The position numbers and the translations under genes were made by a program. Shown piece by piece: positions 1 through 8,628 of a DNA stretch of 33,071 nt. The first letter of the stretch is position 1. Each line of letters starts with the position of its first letter. Location of the stretch: assembly GCA_013288325.1 (NCBI GenBank), contig JABDCB010000031.1:1-33071 (forward strand), in the 5' to 3' direction. Under the pieces are notes generated by a model that saw nothing but the letters and a program-made list of their open reading frames with translations, was not told the origin of the DNA and made no database searches. Origin of the DNA: Bacteroidota bacterium. Lineage in GTDB: Bacteria > Bacteroidota > Bacteroidia > Palsa-965.

Positions 1-599
1 GTTGTTCTCCAGGTCATATCCCATCCAATACGGTATCGTTTATTAACCGTAAAATAACATCCTATTTGAGCCGGAATAGCCATATCATAAAGGCTATAGC
101 TTACCCCTTCTGTTTCTAAGGGTTGGAGGGCAACACCTCCGTCTAAAGTTTTGGGATTGTGGTGGAAGGCAGCAACTCCAAGTCCAATATAAGCCCTGAA
201 ATCATTTCGGTAACGGTAGGTATGTCCTAAATCGTTTATCTCATAAAAGAAGAACTGCGCAATGGCATTTGCTTCAAAAATATTGTTTTTAAAATTCAGA
301 TTACGATCGTGACGGGCAGGGTTGGTAGAAAGTGCATCATTCCCCTGGATATGACCATAGTCGATACCCATTTGAACTGAAAATTTAGGGTGTAATTTAA
401 GACGAGCAAAGGCTCCACTTGCAATGCTTGATTCTCCCAATTTCATATCAGGAACAAAATTTCTGCGAGTGCCGGCACCGCCTCCTATATCACCAAGATA
501 ATTTGCTCCACCCAACTTAACACCAAAATCCCATTTGTACTGGGCGTTGGTGATATAAGGAAGAGCAATAATGGATGCGAGAAGTAGAATACGCTTCAT
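1..599 (-). CDS. DUF6089-like outer-membrane beta-barrel protein (N-terminal part)
   Basis: I translated this reading frame directly. It starts at the ATG complementary to 597-599 and runs off the left edge, giving 199 codons with no stop. The first 19 or so residues (MKRILLLASIIALPYITNAQ) form a clear signal peptide ending in NAQ. The mature part opens with WDFGVKLGGANYLGDIGG, then has alternating amphipathic strands with many Tyr/Phe/Gly, as in small outer-membrane barrels. The GGANYLGDIGG opening and the later NFVPDMK resemble the Bacteroidota DUF6089 family, whose genes often lie near the isoprenyl transferase and bamA envelope genes (family knowledge; those neighbours would be outside the window). 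The C-terminus is missing, so barrel length cannot be judged. A -7 box lies only 4 nt before the start codon. The molecular role is unknown. Confidence 0.8.
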   Translation of the reverse strand, partial: MKRILLLASIIALPYITNAQYKWDFGVKLGGANYLGDIGGGAGTRRNFVPDMKLGESSIASGAFARLKLHPKFSVQMGIDYGHIQGNDALSTNPARHDRNLNFKNNIFEANAIAQFFFYEINDLGHTYRYRNDFRAYIGLGVAAFHHNPKTLDGGVALQPLETEGVSYSLYDMAIPAQIGCYFTVNKRYRIGWDMTWRT

Positions 600-603
600 G
601 AAA

Positions 604-611
604 CAAATATA
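604..611 (-). promoter_or_regulatory. Bacteroidota -7 box (TAnnTTTG) for the DUF6089-like gene
   Basis: The complementary strand reads TATATTTG, an exact match to the Bacteroidota primary sigma -7 consensus TAnnTTTG. It ends 4 nt before the ATG. Transcription would then begin on or next to the start codon, suggesting a leaderless or nearly leaderless mRNA. No other start codon could preserve the signal peptide. Confidence 0.55.
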
Positions 612-723
612 CAATAAATTCAATAACAGCTCTTATTGTCACACATTTTTGAACTGACATCTTTTTGAGACCTTCATCTTAAAAAGTGAGGAGGTTTATC
701 AGGCCCCAGGCCGGAAAAATTCT

Positions 724-731
724 TACTTTTG
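724..731 (+). promoter_or_regulatory. -7 box for the nitronate monooxygenase-like gene
   Basis: The sequence TACTTTTG matches TAnnTTTG exactly and lies 23 nt before the ATG at 755. It lies inside the extended reading frame that could start at 686, so it favours 755 as the true start. No convincing -33 TTTG is visible. Confidence 0.5.
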
Positions 732-754
732 ACCCTCAAACACCAACACAGAGG

Positions 755-1702
755 ATGGACCAACGGATAACGCAACTATTTAATATTCAGTATCCTATTA
801 TTCAGGCGGGAATGATTTGGTGTAGTGGATGGGAGCTGGCTTCCTCAGTCAGTAATGCAGGAGGATTGGGGCTTATTGGTTCCGGGTCTATGTATCCTGA
901 AGTATTAAGAGATCATATACAGAAATGCAGAAAGGCAACAGACAAGCCTTTTGGCGTAAATCTTCCTCTCTTATATCCGGATATAGAAAAGCATATTCAA
1001 GTAATTCTGGATGAAGGAGTTAAAATAGTATTCACTTCTGCCGGTAACCCTAAAACCTGGACAAAAATATTAAAGGATAAAGGAATAACAGTGGTGCATG
1101 TGGTGGCGAATGTGAAATTTGCTGTTAAGTGTGTCGAAGCGGGAGTGGATGCTATTGTTGCGGAAGGGTTTGAAGCAGGCGGACATAACGGTAGGGAGGA
1201 AACCACCACCTTATGTCTGATTCCCCTTATAAGAGAAGCTGTTAGTATACCGCTTATTGCCGCAGGAGGTATTGGTTCTGGGCGTTCCATGTTTGCGGTT
1301 ATGGCATTGGGAGCAGAAGGGGTTCAGATAGGATCCCGTTTCGTTGCTTCTGAAGAGTCATCGGCTCATATAAATTTCAAAAACAGCATTATTCAAGCAT
1401 CTGATGGAGATACCAGGCTTACGATGAAACAATTAACACCTGTTCGTTTGCTTAAGAACCGTTTTTTTCAGGAAGTACAGAAAGCTGAAGAACGGGGCGC
1501 ATCATTGGAAGAGTTGGAGATATTGTTGGGAAAAGGACGGGCAAAGAAAGGAATGTTTGAAGGGAACCTTGAAGAAGGAGAACTGGAAATAGGTCAGATA
1601 AGCGCCTCGCTGAAAGATATTAAATCTGCACGATTAATTATTGCTGAGTTGATAAAGGAATTTAATGAAGCACAAAATGAAATGAGTCAAATTCGTTTCT
1701 GA
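755..1702 (+). CDS. nitronate monooxygenase family flavoprotein (2-nitropropane dioxygenase-like)
   Basis: This is a predicted cytoplasmic FMN-dependent TIM-barrel enzyme of about 315 residues, in the usual range for the family. From the ATG at 755 it begins MDQRITQLFNIQYPIIQAGM, the typical N-terminus with a Gln/Ala-Gly-Met FMN-contact segment. It continues with SNAGGLGLIGSG, EGFEAGGHNG (the family's glycine-rich motif with the conserved His) and PLIAAGGIGSG followed by GAEGVQIGSRFVASEES, the phosphate-binding end of the barrel. Family members oxidise alkyl nitronates; some relatives such as FabK are enoyl-ACP reductases, so the substrate is not certain. An upstream ATG at 686 would add 23 residues unlike the family and would place the -7 box inside the gene, so I prefer 755. 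The gene ends in a 16-bp palindrome and lies 62 nt before the M16 peptidase gene. Confidence 0.85.
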   Translation: MDQRITQLFNIQYPIIQAGMIWCSGWELASSVSNAGGLGLIGSGSMYPEVLRDHIQKCRKATDKPFGVNLPLLYPDIEKHIQVILDEGVKIVFTSAGNPKTWTKILKDKGITVVHVVANVKFAVKCVEAGVDAIVAEGFEAGGHNGREETTTLCLIPLIREAVSIPLIAAGGIGSGRSMFAVMALGAEGVQIGSRFVASEESSAHINFKNSIIQASDGDTRLTMKQLTPVRLLKNRFFQEVQKAEERGASLEELEILLGKGRAKKGMFEGNLEEGELEIGQISASLKDIKSARLIIAELIKEFNEAQNEMSQIRF

Positions 1703-1715
1703 CCGGATCCGGTCA
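1700..1715. repeat. 16-bp perfect palindrome overlapping the stop codon
   Basis: The sequence TGACCGGATCCGGTCA is fully self-complementary. Its first three bases are the TGA stop of the preceding gene. With no loop it is a poor classical terminator and lacks a following T-run. It could be a protein-binding site for the promoter just downstream (box at 1733-1740), or chance. Confidence 0.5.
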
Positions 1716-1732
1716 ATTAAAATTAGCATTTG

Positions 1733-1740
1733 TATATTCG
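1733..1740 (+). promoter_or_regulatory. near-consensus -7 box for the M16 peptidase pair
   Basis: TATATTCG differs from TAnnTTTG at one position and lies 24 nt before the ATG at 1765. The same variant occurs before the small gene at 4380-4592, so the one-base deviation may be tolerated. Confidence 0.4.
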
Positions 1741-1764
1741 TCCACATTTTGTTTAACCTGCTGT

Positions 1765-3003
1765 ATGATACAATTCGAACGTTATACTCTTTCCAATGGA
1801 CTTCGTGTCATTGTTCATATTGATAAATCAACGCCATTGGCTTGTATCAATATTCTCTATGATGTAGGCGCAAGAGATGAGGATTCGGAGCGAACTGGTT
1901 TTGCGCATCTTTTCGAACATCTCATGTTCGGCGGCTCTGTTAATATCCCCAGCTATGATGAACCTTTGCAAAGGGTAGGAGGGGAGAACAATGCATTTAC
2001 AACCAACGACATTACCAACTATTATCTTACGCTTCCTGCTTCTAATCTGGAAACAGGATTTTGGCTGGAAAGCGATCGCATGCTGAGCCTTGCATTTTCA
2101 GAAAAAAGTCTGGAAGTTCAGCGAAATGTGGTAATAGAGGAATTTAAACAGCGTTATCTGAACCAACCCTATGGCGATGTATGGTTGTTGTTAAAACCGT
2201 TGGCATATAAGGTGCATCCATATCAGTGGTGTACGATCGGAAAAGAGATAAAACATATAGAAGAGGCCAGGATGGAGGATGTCAAAGCCTTTTTTAAACT
2301 ACACTATACCCCCAATAATGCCATTCTGGTTGTGGCCGGTAATATTGAACCGTCTCAGGTAAAGCAACTGGCTGAAAAATGGTTTAGTCCCATTCCTTCC
2401 GGCCCGGCGCATAAACGAAACCTCCCTGAAGAGCCGGAACAGACTGCTTATCGCCAGCTCCGCGTTAAACGAGAAGTGCCTTCAAGCGCCCTTTATATGG
2501 CTTTTCATATGTGCGATCGCCGTAATGAAGCGTATCAGACCATGGATCTCATTTCCGATATGCTTTCCAGGGGAAATTCAGCAAGATTGTATAATGAATT
2601 GGTAAAAGAAAAAAAGCTGTTTTCCGAGATCAATGCATACCTGATGGGGGATCTGGATAAAGGACTTTTTGTGGTCTCCGGTAAATTGTCAGAAGGAGTC
2701 AGTTTTGAAGATGCAGAACTTGCTGTATTCAATGAGCTGGACAAATTATGCAAGACACAGGTAAGCGATTGGGAGCTGCAAAAAGTAAAAAATAAGATGG
2801 AAGCGACTGTCCTTTTCGGAGAATTGAATGTGCTGGATAAAGCAATGAATCTGGCATATTTTGAATTGCTCGGAGATGCAGGAGATATAGACCGGGAAGT
2901 AGGGAAATATCTTGCCGTTACTGCTATTCAGATACAACAAATGGCACAAAAAGTATTGAGAAAAGAAAATTGTTCTTCTCTTTTTTACGAGTCACAAAAA
3001 TGA
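1765..3003 (+). CDS. M16 family zinc metallopeptidase, catalytic subunit
   Basis: Insulinase/pitrilysin (M16) peptidase of 412 residues, one half of a two-subunit clamshell. The inverted zinc motif HLFEH is at residues 48-52, and the third zinc ligand is expected in the VIEE segment around residue 125-126, at the family spacing. The start is typical (YTLSNGLRVIV), followed by YDVGARDED and, in the second domain, NSARLYNELVKEKKLF. No signal peptide or membrane segment is visible, so action in the cytoplasm is likely unless it is exported by another route. The next gene starts 12 nt downstream and encodes a partner lacking the zinc motif. This matches the catalytic plus non-catalytic M16 pairs known in bacteria, with both subunits probably needed for the peptide chamber. 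Expected substrates are short unfolded peptides; the exact substrate is unknown. Confidence 0.93.
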   Translation: MIQFERYTLSNGLRVIVHIDKSTPLACINILYDVGARDEDSERTGFAHLFEHLMFGGSVNIPSYDEPLQRVGGENNAFTTNDITNYYLTLPASNLETGFWLESDRMLSLAFSEKSLEVQRNVVIEEFKQRYLNQPYGDVWLLLKPLAYKVHPYQWCTIGKEIKHIEEARMEDVKAFFKLHYTPNNAILVVAGNIEPSQVKQLAEKWFSPIPSGPAHKRNLPEEPEQTAYRQLRVKREVPSSALYMAFHMCDRRNEAYQTMDLISDMLSRGNSARLYNELVKEKKLFSEINAYLMGDLDKGLFVVSGKLSEGVSFEDAELAVFNELDKLCKTQVSDWELQKVKNKMEATVLFGELNVLDKAMNLAYFELLGDAGDIDREVGKYLAVTAIQIQQMAQKVLRKENCSSLFYESQK

Positions 3004-3015
3004 TCTTGACCTGAT

Positions 3016-4314
3016 ATGAACTCTACTACAAGCCCAGACCGGAAATTGGCCCCCGGATATGGCATGCCCGACCAGGTAGCCATCACTGAAGCGTCAGATG
3101 CGAAGCTGGAGAATGGGATTCCTGTATTCAAAATTGATGCAGGTTCTCAGGAACTTGTAAGGATTGAAGTTGTTTTTCCTTCAGCCGGGGCTGCAGATCA
3201 GCCTGCTCCATTGATTGCCTCTTCTGTCAATGATATGCTGGAAGAGGGTACGGTTAATTATACCTCCTCTGCTTTTGCCGAGCAAATGGATTATTACGGA
3301 GCCTTTCTTCAAACGGAAACGACCCTCGATTTTTCTTCAGTTTGCTTGTTTTCGCTTAACAAACATCTTCCTCATACTCTTCCATTGCTGGAAGAGTTGA
3401 TTAAGAACGCCACCTTTCCGGAAGAGGAATTTCAGACCTTTATACGCAATAGAAAACAAAAGTTTCTAACCGATGAAGCTAAGGTAGGAAATGTATCCAG
3501 GAAAAAGTTCGTGCAACTTCTTTTCGGTGATGAACACCCTTATGGGCATTACCAGTCGGCCACAGATTTTGAAGCGACTCGGCGCCCGATGCTGATTGAT
3601 TTTCATTCTCGGTCATACAATGCCAAAGCCTGTCATATTGTTGTGTCCGGCAAAATCGATCCGACCCTTGATAATCTCCTGGGAAAACATTTCGGGAACA
3701 ATTGGAAAAACAGTAGCATACAATTACCAATGGTTAATGCTCGTATGCATTCCGCCGAAGGAAGATTTCATTTTGTGGAAAAGAAAGATGCTGTTCAGAG
3801 TGCCATTCGTATAGGACGTGTACTCTTTAATAAAACACATCCTGATTACTTTGGAATGATGGTGCTTAATACTGTTCTTGGAGGTTATTTCGGTTCGCGA
3901 CTCATGTCCAATATACGAGAAGATAAAGGGTATACCTATGGTATTGGTTCGGGTATGGTCTCGCTTAAGCAAGCGGGGTATTTCTTTATTTCAACCGAAG
4001 TGGGCGTAGATGTCTGCAAACTGGCTCTGGAAGAAATCTATAAAGAGATTGATCGTCTTCGGAACGAACCTATATCAGAGGAGGAATTAAACCTGGTGAG
4101 AAACTATATGCTTGGAACATTTCTGAGGAGTGCCGACGGACCTTTTGCGCTGGCAGATAAATTTAAGGGAATCTATGACTATGGTTTGGATTATTCCTAT
4201 TACAAAAGATACGTAAGTACAATAAAAAACATTCGGGCGGAAGACCTGCAAAAACTTGCTAATAAATACCTCCGTGATGAAGATCTGGTCCAATTGGTGG
4301 TTGGAAAAATGTAA
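3016..4314 (+). CDS. M16 family non-catalytic partner subunit
   Basis: Second M16-fold protein, 432 residues. It has no HxxEH motif at the expected place, so it should not bind catalytic zinc. It retains the hallmark of the non-catalytic half: GGYFGSRLMSNIRED followed by KGYTYG, giving an Arg-Tyr pair at about R301 and Y308 that closes the active site of the partner (established for M16B pairs). It begins at the ATG at 3016, 12 nt after the stop of the catalytic subunit, and is almost certainly co-transcribed. No signal peptide is visible. The chamber would be built from one of each subunit. A short 6-bp inverted repeat (GACATT/AATGTC, about 4329-4343) follows, too weak to call as a terminator. 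Confidence 0.92.
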   Translation: MNSTTSPDRKLAPGYGMPDQVAITEASDAKLENGIPVFKIDAGSQELVRIEVVFPSAGAADQPAPLIASSVNDMLEEGTVNYTSSAFAEQMDYYGAFLQTETTLDFSSVCLFSLNKHLPHTLPLLEELIKNATFPEEEFQTFIRNRKQKFLTDEAKVGNVSRKKFVQLLFGDEHPYGHYQSATDFEATRRPMLIDFHSRSYNAKACHIVVSGKIDPTLDNLLGKHFGNNWKNSSIQLPMVNARMHSAEGRFHFVEKKDAVQSAIRIGRVLFNKTHPDYFGMMVLNTVLGGYFGSRLMSNIREDKGYTYGIGSGMVSLKQAGYFFISTEVGVDVCKLALEEIYKEIDRLRNEPISEEELNLVRNYMLGTFLRSADGPFALADKFKGIYDYGLDYSYYKRYVSTIKNIRAEDLQKLANKYLRDEDLVQLVVGKM

Positions 4315-4379
4315 TCCGTATTAATGATGGACATTACAAATGTCTGATCATATGGAATAATAGAGGAGGAGGAAACATG

Positions 4380-4592
4380 TCATTTGGTAAGACCAGTATT
4401 ATTTTCCCTTTCTTCGTTATTGGGCGTCTCATTGTTTTTAAGCTCCTTTAAAGGCTCAGAGTTATGGACAAGGTTATCAGTTTTAACCTCTTTCTGATTT
4501 TCTTTTAAAATAAGTTCCATAGCCTCTTCCCAACCAATATTTTTGGATGCTTTTTCACTCAAATCCTCTTTTTTTCGCCTTTCGAGCCCCAT
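4380..4592 (-). CDS. small highly charged hypothetical protein
   Basis: A 70-residue reading frame starting at an ATG (complement of 4590-4592) and beginning MGLERRKKEDLSEKASKNIG. It is dominated by Glu, Lys and Asn, with one hydrophobic helix-like stretch (WEEAMELIL) and a polar, probably disordered C-terminal half. I recognise no family. Support for a real gene is modest: the 445-bp gap between its neighbours holds no other candidate, and a near-consensus -7 box (TATATTCG at 4610-4617 on this strand) lies 18 nt upstream. It converges with the M16 partner gene. It could be non-coding. Confidence 0.4.
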   Translation of the reverse strand: MGLERRKKEDLSEKASKNIGWEEAMELILKENQKEVKTDNLVHNSEPLKELKNNETPNNEERENNTGLTK

Positions 4593-4609
4593 ATTGAATA
4601 GGTTTAATA

Positions 4610-4617
4610 CGAATATA
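4610..4617 (-). promoter_or_regulatory. near-consensus -7 box for the small charged ORF
   Basis: The minus strand reads TATATTCG, one mismatch to TAnnTTTG, 18 nt before the ATG of the 70-residue frame. No clear -33 element is seen. Confidence 0.3.
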
Positions 4618-4708
4618 GCTTAAAATTAAGAGGCTTTTATAAGATTTTTGCTCTTTATTCGTTTAACAGACATCCGTAGTTATTCCTATTGCATTTATAG
4701 AAGGCTAA

Positions 4709-4740
4709 TTTGGCATAATCCTCTGGATTTCATACATTTG
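4709..4740 (+). promoter_or_regulatory. complete Bacteroidota promoter (-33 TTTG, -7 TACATTTG)
   Basis: TTTG at 4709-4712 and TACATTTG at 4733-4740 are separated by 20 nt, the spacing known for Bacteroidota primary-sigma promoters. The ATG used for the downstream secreted protein is at 4760, giving a leader of about 15 nt. This is the best-formed promoter in the window. Confidence 0.65.
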
Positions 4741-4759
4741 TTAATTGAGGCAGAACATA

Positions 4760-6904
4760 ATGCAGAAATATTTTACAAGCTTTCTGTTCATTCTGATGAG
4801 TTTGTATGCCCAATCCTCGATTCCTGACAGGAGAGGAATGGAATCACATTCCAATCAGGGTATTTCTATCAGCTCCGGTTCTGGAGCTGCTTTTCTGTTG
4901 CCAAATGCGAACCTCCCATCACCCAGCCTACGTTGTCTTGCTGTTCAGGCCAACGGAGATGTACAACTAAGCTGGGTATTGCCCGATACAGCCGGGAGCT
5001 CGTCACACACCTTTAATTGTTACGTTATTTCTTATTCCACAAACCCTTTTGGCCCTTTTACCAGGATTGACAGTGTTAATTCGTTCTATACCACAACATA
5101 TCTGCATGCAGGTGCAGGAGGTAATAGTGCCTCCTGCTACTATTTTGTTCAGACGAAAAATCTAGGAGGAAATGTGTTATCCCCAGCTATTGATACTTTG
5201 CACAGCTTGTTCCTCCTGCTTAACAATCCCGGTAATGGTACTGCTGTGCTTAATTGGAGTCCTCTAAGCACCCCGCTGCCTCCTACTTCAAAAGGTTGGT
5301 ATAAGATATGGCGTCAGTTTGGAGCTATTCCGTGGACATTAATTGATTCAACACGTACGCTGAGTTATATAGATACTATATCAATCTGTCATGCTTTTAT
5401 CAATTACCGCATTGAACTGGCCGATTCATCCGGATGTACATCCATCTCCAATGTTGCAGGAGCTAATTTAAAAGACGTAATAGCTCCTACAGTAGTAGTC
5501 ATGGATTCCGCTTCGGTAAATGGTGCCGGACATGCGCAGCTGGCGTGGTTTATTGATCCATCAAAGGATACTAAAGGTTATGTTATTTATGAGCTTGTTG
5601 GTGGAATCTGGACCGCAATCGATACTGTTCACGGAGCAGCTATTAACTCGTATACCTATATTGGTTCAACAGCTGGTAGCGGGGAGGAAACATACGGCGT
5701 TTCGGCTTTCGATAGCTGTGGTAACTTGTCTACATTAAGCCCCATACAGCATACCCTTTTTGTCACGGATAAAAAGGATGTTTGTTCACAGAGCCTTACC
5801 CTGAACTGGAACAATTTTATCCATCTTCCCGGTAATATAGGTACATATACCGTAATGATGAGTGTAAATGGAGGTGCTTATGCTTCCGAAGCTGTTTTAA
5901 CATCTACGGATACCACCTATACGTTGACAGGGCTCACTCCGTTGTCCAATTACTGCTTTTACATTGTTGTGTCCAATACCCCGGACGTAATCAGTGCTCG
6001 ATCCAACATTATTTGTTATACCGCAACCACGCCAAATGAAGCCAAGTATAATTATCTTCGGGTGGCTTCGGTACTGGGGACTTCATCTGTTAAAGTAAGT
6101 GCCTATGTGGATAATACAGCAATGGTAAAACAGTATAATTTTTACAGGGCTCTTTCCGCTACTGCTGTGCCGGTACTTATTGCCACCGTACCTGCTACCG
6201 GAGCATCTAATATATCCATTATAGATAATGGGGTAAATACCTCTCTTCAGAGTTATTATTATACCATGTATGTAGTTGACAGCTGTGGCAAAGAACAAAG
6301 CCAATCAAATGTTGATGAAACTATTTTTCTCACTGTTACAGCTGATGACGGACTCACTACAAATACCCTGTCCTGGAATGATTACAGTAGCTGGCTAGGA
6401 AATGTTCAATCATATGATGTATACCGTGCTATAGATGGAGTATGGCAACCGACACCGGTTGCCAATATACCCTATGCTGGTTCCGGACAGAATATCTATG
6501 CCGATAACGTTTCACCCTATTATACCAGCTCGGGTAAGTTTGAATATTTTGTGCAGGCATTAGAAGGCCCGGGTAACCCGTATGGTTTTACAGACAGCAG
6601 CAACTCCAATGTTACAAAGGCATTGCAAAATGCTGCACTTTATGTGCCGAATGCGTTTGTTCCTACGGGGGTAAATAACGAATTCAAGCCGGTTGGAAGC
6701 TTTGTGGATATTAATGATTATCATTTCTCCATTTATGACCGTTGGGGTCAGAAAATATTCGAAACCTCAGACAAAACTGCAGGATGGGATGGAAAGATAA
6801 ATGGTCATTTATCAGAACTGGGTGCTTATGTCTATCTTATCAGTTATAAGACTTCTCATGGCGAATTCGTCGATCTCAAAGGGACTGTTACCCTGATTCG
6901 CTGA
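4760..6904 (+). CDS. secreted multi-domain protein with CHU_C (T9SS type B) C-terminal domain
   Basis: Large exported protein of 714 residues from the ATG at 4760; a TTG five codons earlier is possible but sits on the expected transcription start. It opens with a signal peptide (MQKYFTSFLFILMSLYAQSS). The middle contains several repeated beta-sandwich segments resembling fibronectin type III modules, with motifs such as LSWVLPDTAGSS, VLNWSPLS, LTLNWNNF and TLSWNDYSSW. Between them lie conserved DSCG and DSSGC Cys turns that may form disulphides. The last 85 or so residues match the gliding-motility-associated C-terminal domain CHU_C: YVPNAFVPTGVNNEFKP, YHFSIYDRWGQKIFETSD, GWDGKINGH and a terminal GTVTLIR strand. 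This domain acts as a type B signal for secretion through T9SS. It is probably a surface or released adhesin-like protein; the ligand is unknown. Confidence 0.88.
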   Translation: MQKYFTSFLFILMSLYAQSSIPDRRGMESHSNQGISISSGSGAAFLLPNANLPSPSLRCLAVQANGDVQLSWVLPDTAGSSSHTFNCYVISYSTNPFGPFTRIDSVNSFYTTTYLHAGAGGNSASCYYFVQTKNLGGNVLSPAIDTLHSLFLLLNNPGNGTAVLNWSPLSTPLPPTSKGWYKIWRQFGAIPWTLIDSTRTLSYIDTISICHAFINYRIELADSSGCTSISNVAGANLKDVIAPTVVVMDSASVNGAGHAQLAWFIDPSKDTKGYVIYELVGGIWTAIDTVHGAAINSYTYIGSTAGSGEETYGVSAFDSCGNLSTLSPIQHTLFVTDKKDVCSQSLTLNWNNFIHLPGNIGTYTVMMSVNGGAYASEAVLTSTDTTYTLTGLTPLSNYCFYIVVSNTPDVISARSNIICYTATTPNEAKYNYLRVASVLGTSSVKVSAYVDNTAMVKQYNFYRALSATAVPVLIATVPATGASNISIIDNGVNTSLQSYYYTMYVVDSCGKEQSQSNVDETIFLTVTADDGLTTNTLSWNDYSSWLGNVQSYDVYRAIDGVWQPTPVANIPYAGSGQNIYADNVSPYYTSSGKFEYFVQALEGPGNPYGFTDSSNSNVTKALQNAALYVPNAFVPTGVNNEFKPVGSFVDINDYHFSIYDRWGQKIFETSDKTAGWDGKINGHLSELGAYVYLISYKTSHGEFVDLKGTVTLIR

Positions 6905-6943
6905 TCTCTTTTTTATTTCCTTCCAAATTCGGCGTGCTTTACA

Positions 6944-6951
6944 TATCTTTG
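6944..6951 (+). promoter_or_regulatory. -7 box for guaB
   Basis: TATCTTTG matches TAnnTTTG exactly. The expected start of transcription near 6956 gives a leader of about 35 nt before the guaB ATG at 6992. The leader contains the inverted repeat described separately. Confidence 0.55.
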
Positions 6952-6954
6952 CAC

Positions 6955-6978
6955 GAATTTTAACGAATATTAAAATTC
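6955..6978 (+). promoter_or_regulatory. inverted repeat in the guaB leader
   Basis: GAATTTTAA (6955-6963) and TTAAAATTC (6970-6978) are perfect 9-bp complements around a 6-nt loop. The element lies between the -7 box and the ATG, starting at or just before the predicted transcription start. It is AT-rich, so the RNA hairpin would be weak. An operator for a dimeric regulator or a 5' stabilising stem are both possible. Confidence 0.45.
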
Positions 6979-6991
6979 AATCTCCGTTCTT

Positions 6992-8464
6992 ATGTCATTA
7001 GATCCCGAAAAGTTTTTGGGTGAAGGCCTCACCTACGATGATGTATTACTGGTACCAGCCTTTTCTGAAGTACTTCCCCGAGAAGTGGACCTGTCCACGA
7101 ATTTTACCCGCAAAATAAGGCTCAATGCCCCTATCGTATCAGCTGCCATGGATACCGTTACAGAGTATCAATTGGCTATTGCTATTGCGCAGGAAGGCGG
7201 AATAGGGGTGTTGCACAAGAATATGACTATTCTGGAGCAAGCAGAGCATGTAAGAAAGGTGAAACGTTCAGAAAGCGGGATGATTCAGGATCCGGTAACT
7301 GTTGCAGCCAACTCTACTGTTGCAGAAGTCCTTGCCTTGATGAAGGAGCATAAAATAGGCGGCATTCCAGTAGTTGATTCCGAAAGACATTTGCTTGGTA
7401 TTGTAACCAACAGAGATCTGCGTTTTGAAAAAAACATGAAACGGCTGGTTGCAGAAGTAATGACCAGTGAAAACCTCATCACTGCCAAACAAGGTACTGA
7501 TCTGAAAAAGGCAGAGGTCATTCTCCAGGATAATAAAATAGAAAAATTGCCGGTGGTTGATAAGGAGAACCGTCTGGTAGGTTTAATAACTTACAAGGAT
7601 ATCATTAAAGTCAAGGTTCGTCCGATGGCTTGTAAAGATTCATTGGGCAGGTTGCGTGTAGCAGCAGCAGTTGGAATTACGGCTAATACAATGGAAAGGG
7701 CAGAAGCCCTTGTACATTCGGGAGTCGACGCCATTATTATTGATACAGCCCATGGACATTCTTCCATGGTAATAGAGATGCTTAAAAAAGTAAGAAAGGC
7801 ATATCCTGATCTTCAGATTGTAGTTGGAAATATAGCTACTGCCGAAGCAGGAAAAGCCTTGGTAAAGGCAGGAGCCGATGCTGTTAAAGTAGGTATTGGG
7901 CCCGGTTCTATTTGTACTACCCGGATTATTGCAGGAGTTGGAGTGCCTCAGTTATATGCTGTTTATGAAGTGGCAAAAGCGTTGAAAGGAAGTGGAGTTC
8001 CCGTGATTGCTGATGGCGGTATTCGATTTACAGGAGATATTGTAAAAGCAATTGCTGCCGGAGCCAGTACAATTATGGCAGGATCACTCTTTGCAGGTGT
8101 TGAAGAATCTCCCGGAGATACAATCATTTATGAAGGCCGTAAATTCAAGTCATACCGTGGCATGGGCTCCATCGAAGCAATGCAGCAAGGATCCAAGGAT
8201 CGTTATTTCCAGGATGCCGAAGATGACATCAAAAAGTTGGTTCCTGAAGGCATCTCTGGCCGGGTACCATTTAAAGGTGCATTATCTGAAATTGTATATC
8301 AGATGATTGGCGGATTAAGAGCAGGTATGGGGTATTGTGGTGCAAAAAATATTGAAGCGCTTCAGAAAGCCAAATTTATACGTATTACTCCTTCCGGAAT
8401 GAAAGAAAGCCATCCGCATGATGTGGTAATCACCAGAGAAGCACCTAACTATTCTTCCCGTTAA
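6992..8464 (+). CDS. guaB: IMP dehydrogenase
   Basis: Catalyses NAD-dependent oxidation of IMP to XMP, the first committed step of GMP synthesis, in the cytoplasm as a tetramer. The 490 residues match the normal bacterial length. The catalytic barrel starts with [24 protein letters not shown] and is interrupted by two CBS domains (about residues 95-145 and 155-208) that in relatives bind adenine nucleotides. It resumes with the NAD-site segment [10 protein letters not shown] and the active-site loop [11 protein letters not shown], with the catalytic Cys at about residue 308. [20 protein letters not shown] and the mobile flap ([10 protein letters not shown]) follow. All key residues are intact. 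The gene stands alone between two secreted-protein genes on the same strand, with its own promoter and a leader inverted repeat. Confidence 0.98.
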   Translation: MSLDPEKFLGEGLTYDDVLLVPAFSEVLPREVDLSTNFTRKIRLNAPIVSAAMDTVTEYQLAIAIAQEGGIGVLHKNMTILEQAEHVRKVKRSESGMIQDPVTVAANSTVAEVLALMKEHKIGGIPVVDSERHLLGIVTNRDLRFEKNMKRLVAEVMTSENLITAKQGTDLKKAEVILQDNKIEKLPVVDKENRLVGLITYKDIIKVKVRPMACKDSLGRLRVAAAVGITANTMERAEALVHSGVDAIIIDTAHGHSSMVIEMLKKVRKAYPDLQIVVGNIATAEAGKALVKAGADAVKVGIGPGSICTTRIIAGVGVPQLYAVYEVAKALKGSGVPVIADGGIRFTGDIVKAIAAGASTIMAGSLFAGVEESPGDTIIYEGRKFKSYRGMGSIEAMQQGSKDRYFQDAEDDIKKLVPEGISGRVPFKGALSEIVYQMIGGLRAGMGYCGAKNIEALQKAKFIRITPSGMKESHPHDVVITREAPNYSSR

Positions 8465-8628
8465 CTCATATTTTATCATTAATAGTCCGTTCGACTTCCA
8501 ATAACGATTTTTTTTTGGACGTCGGAGCTGACTGTTTCTTGCTTAATTTTAAATGCAGAAACAGACTCAATCCCCTCTTTTGAGAAGCTATTAGGAATAG
8601 GGTAACGAAATCAACCGCTGTCTTAACG

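Noticed and set aside
4329-4343. GACATT/AATGTC hairpin after the M16 partner gene
   Set aside because: A 6-bp AT-rich stem without a T-run is too weak to call as a terminator.
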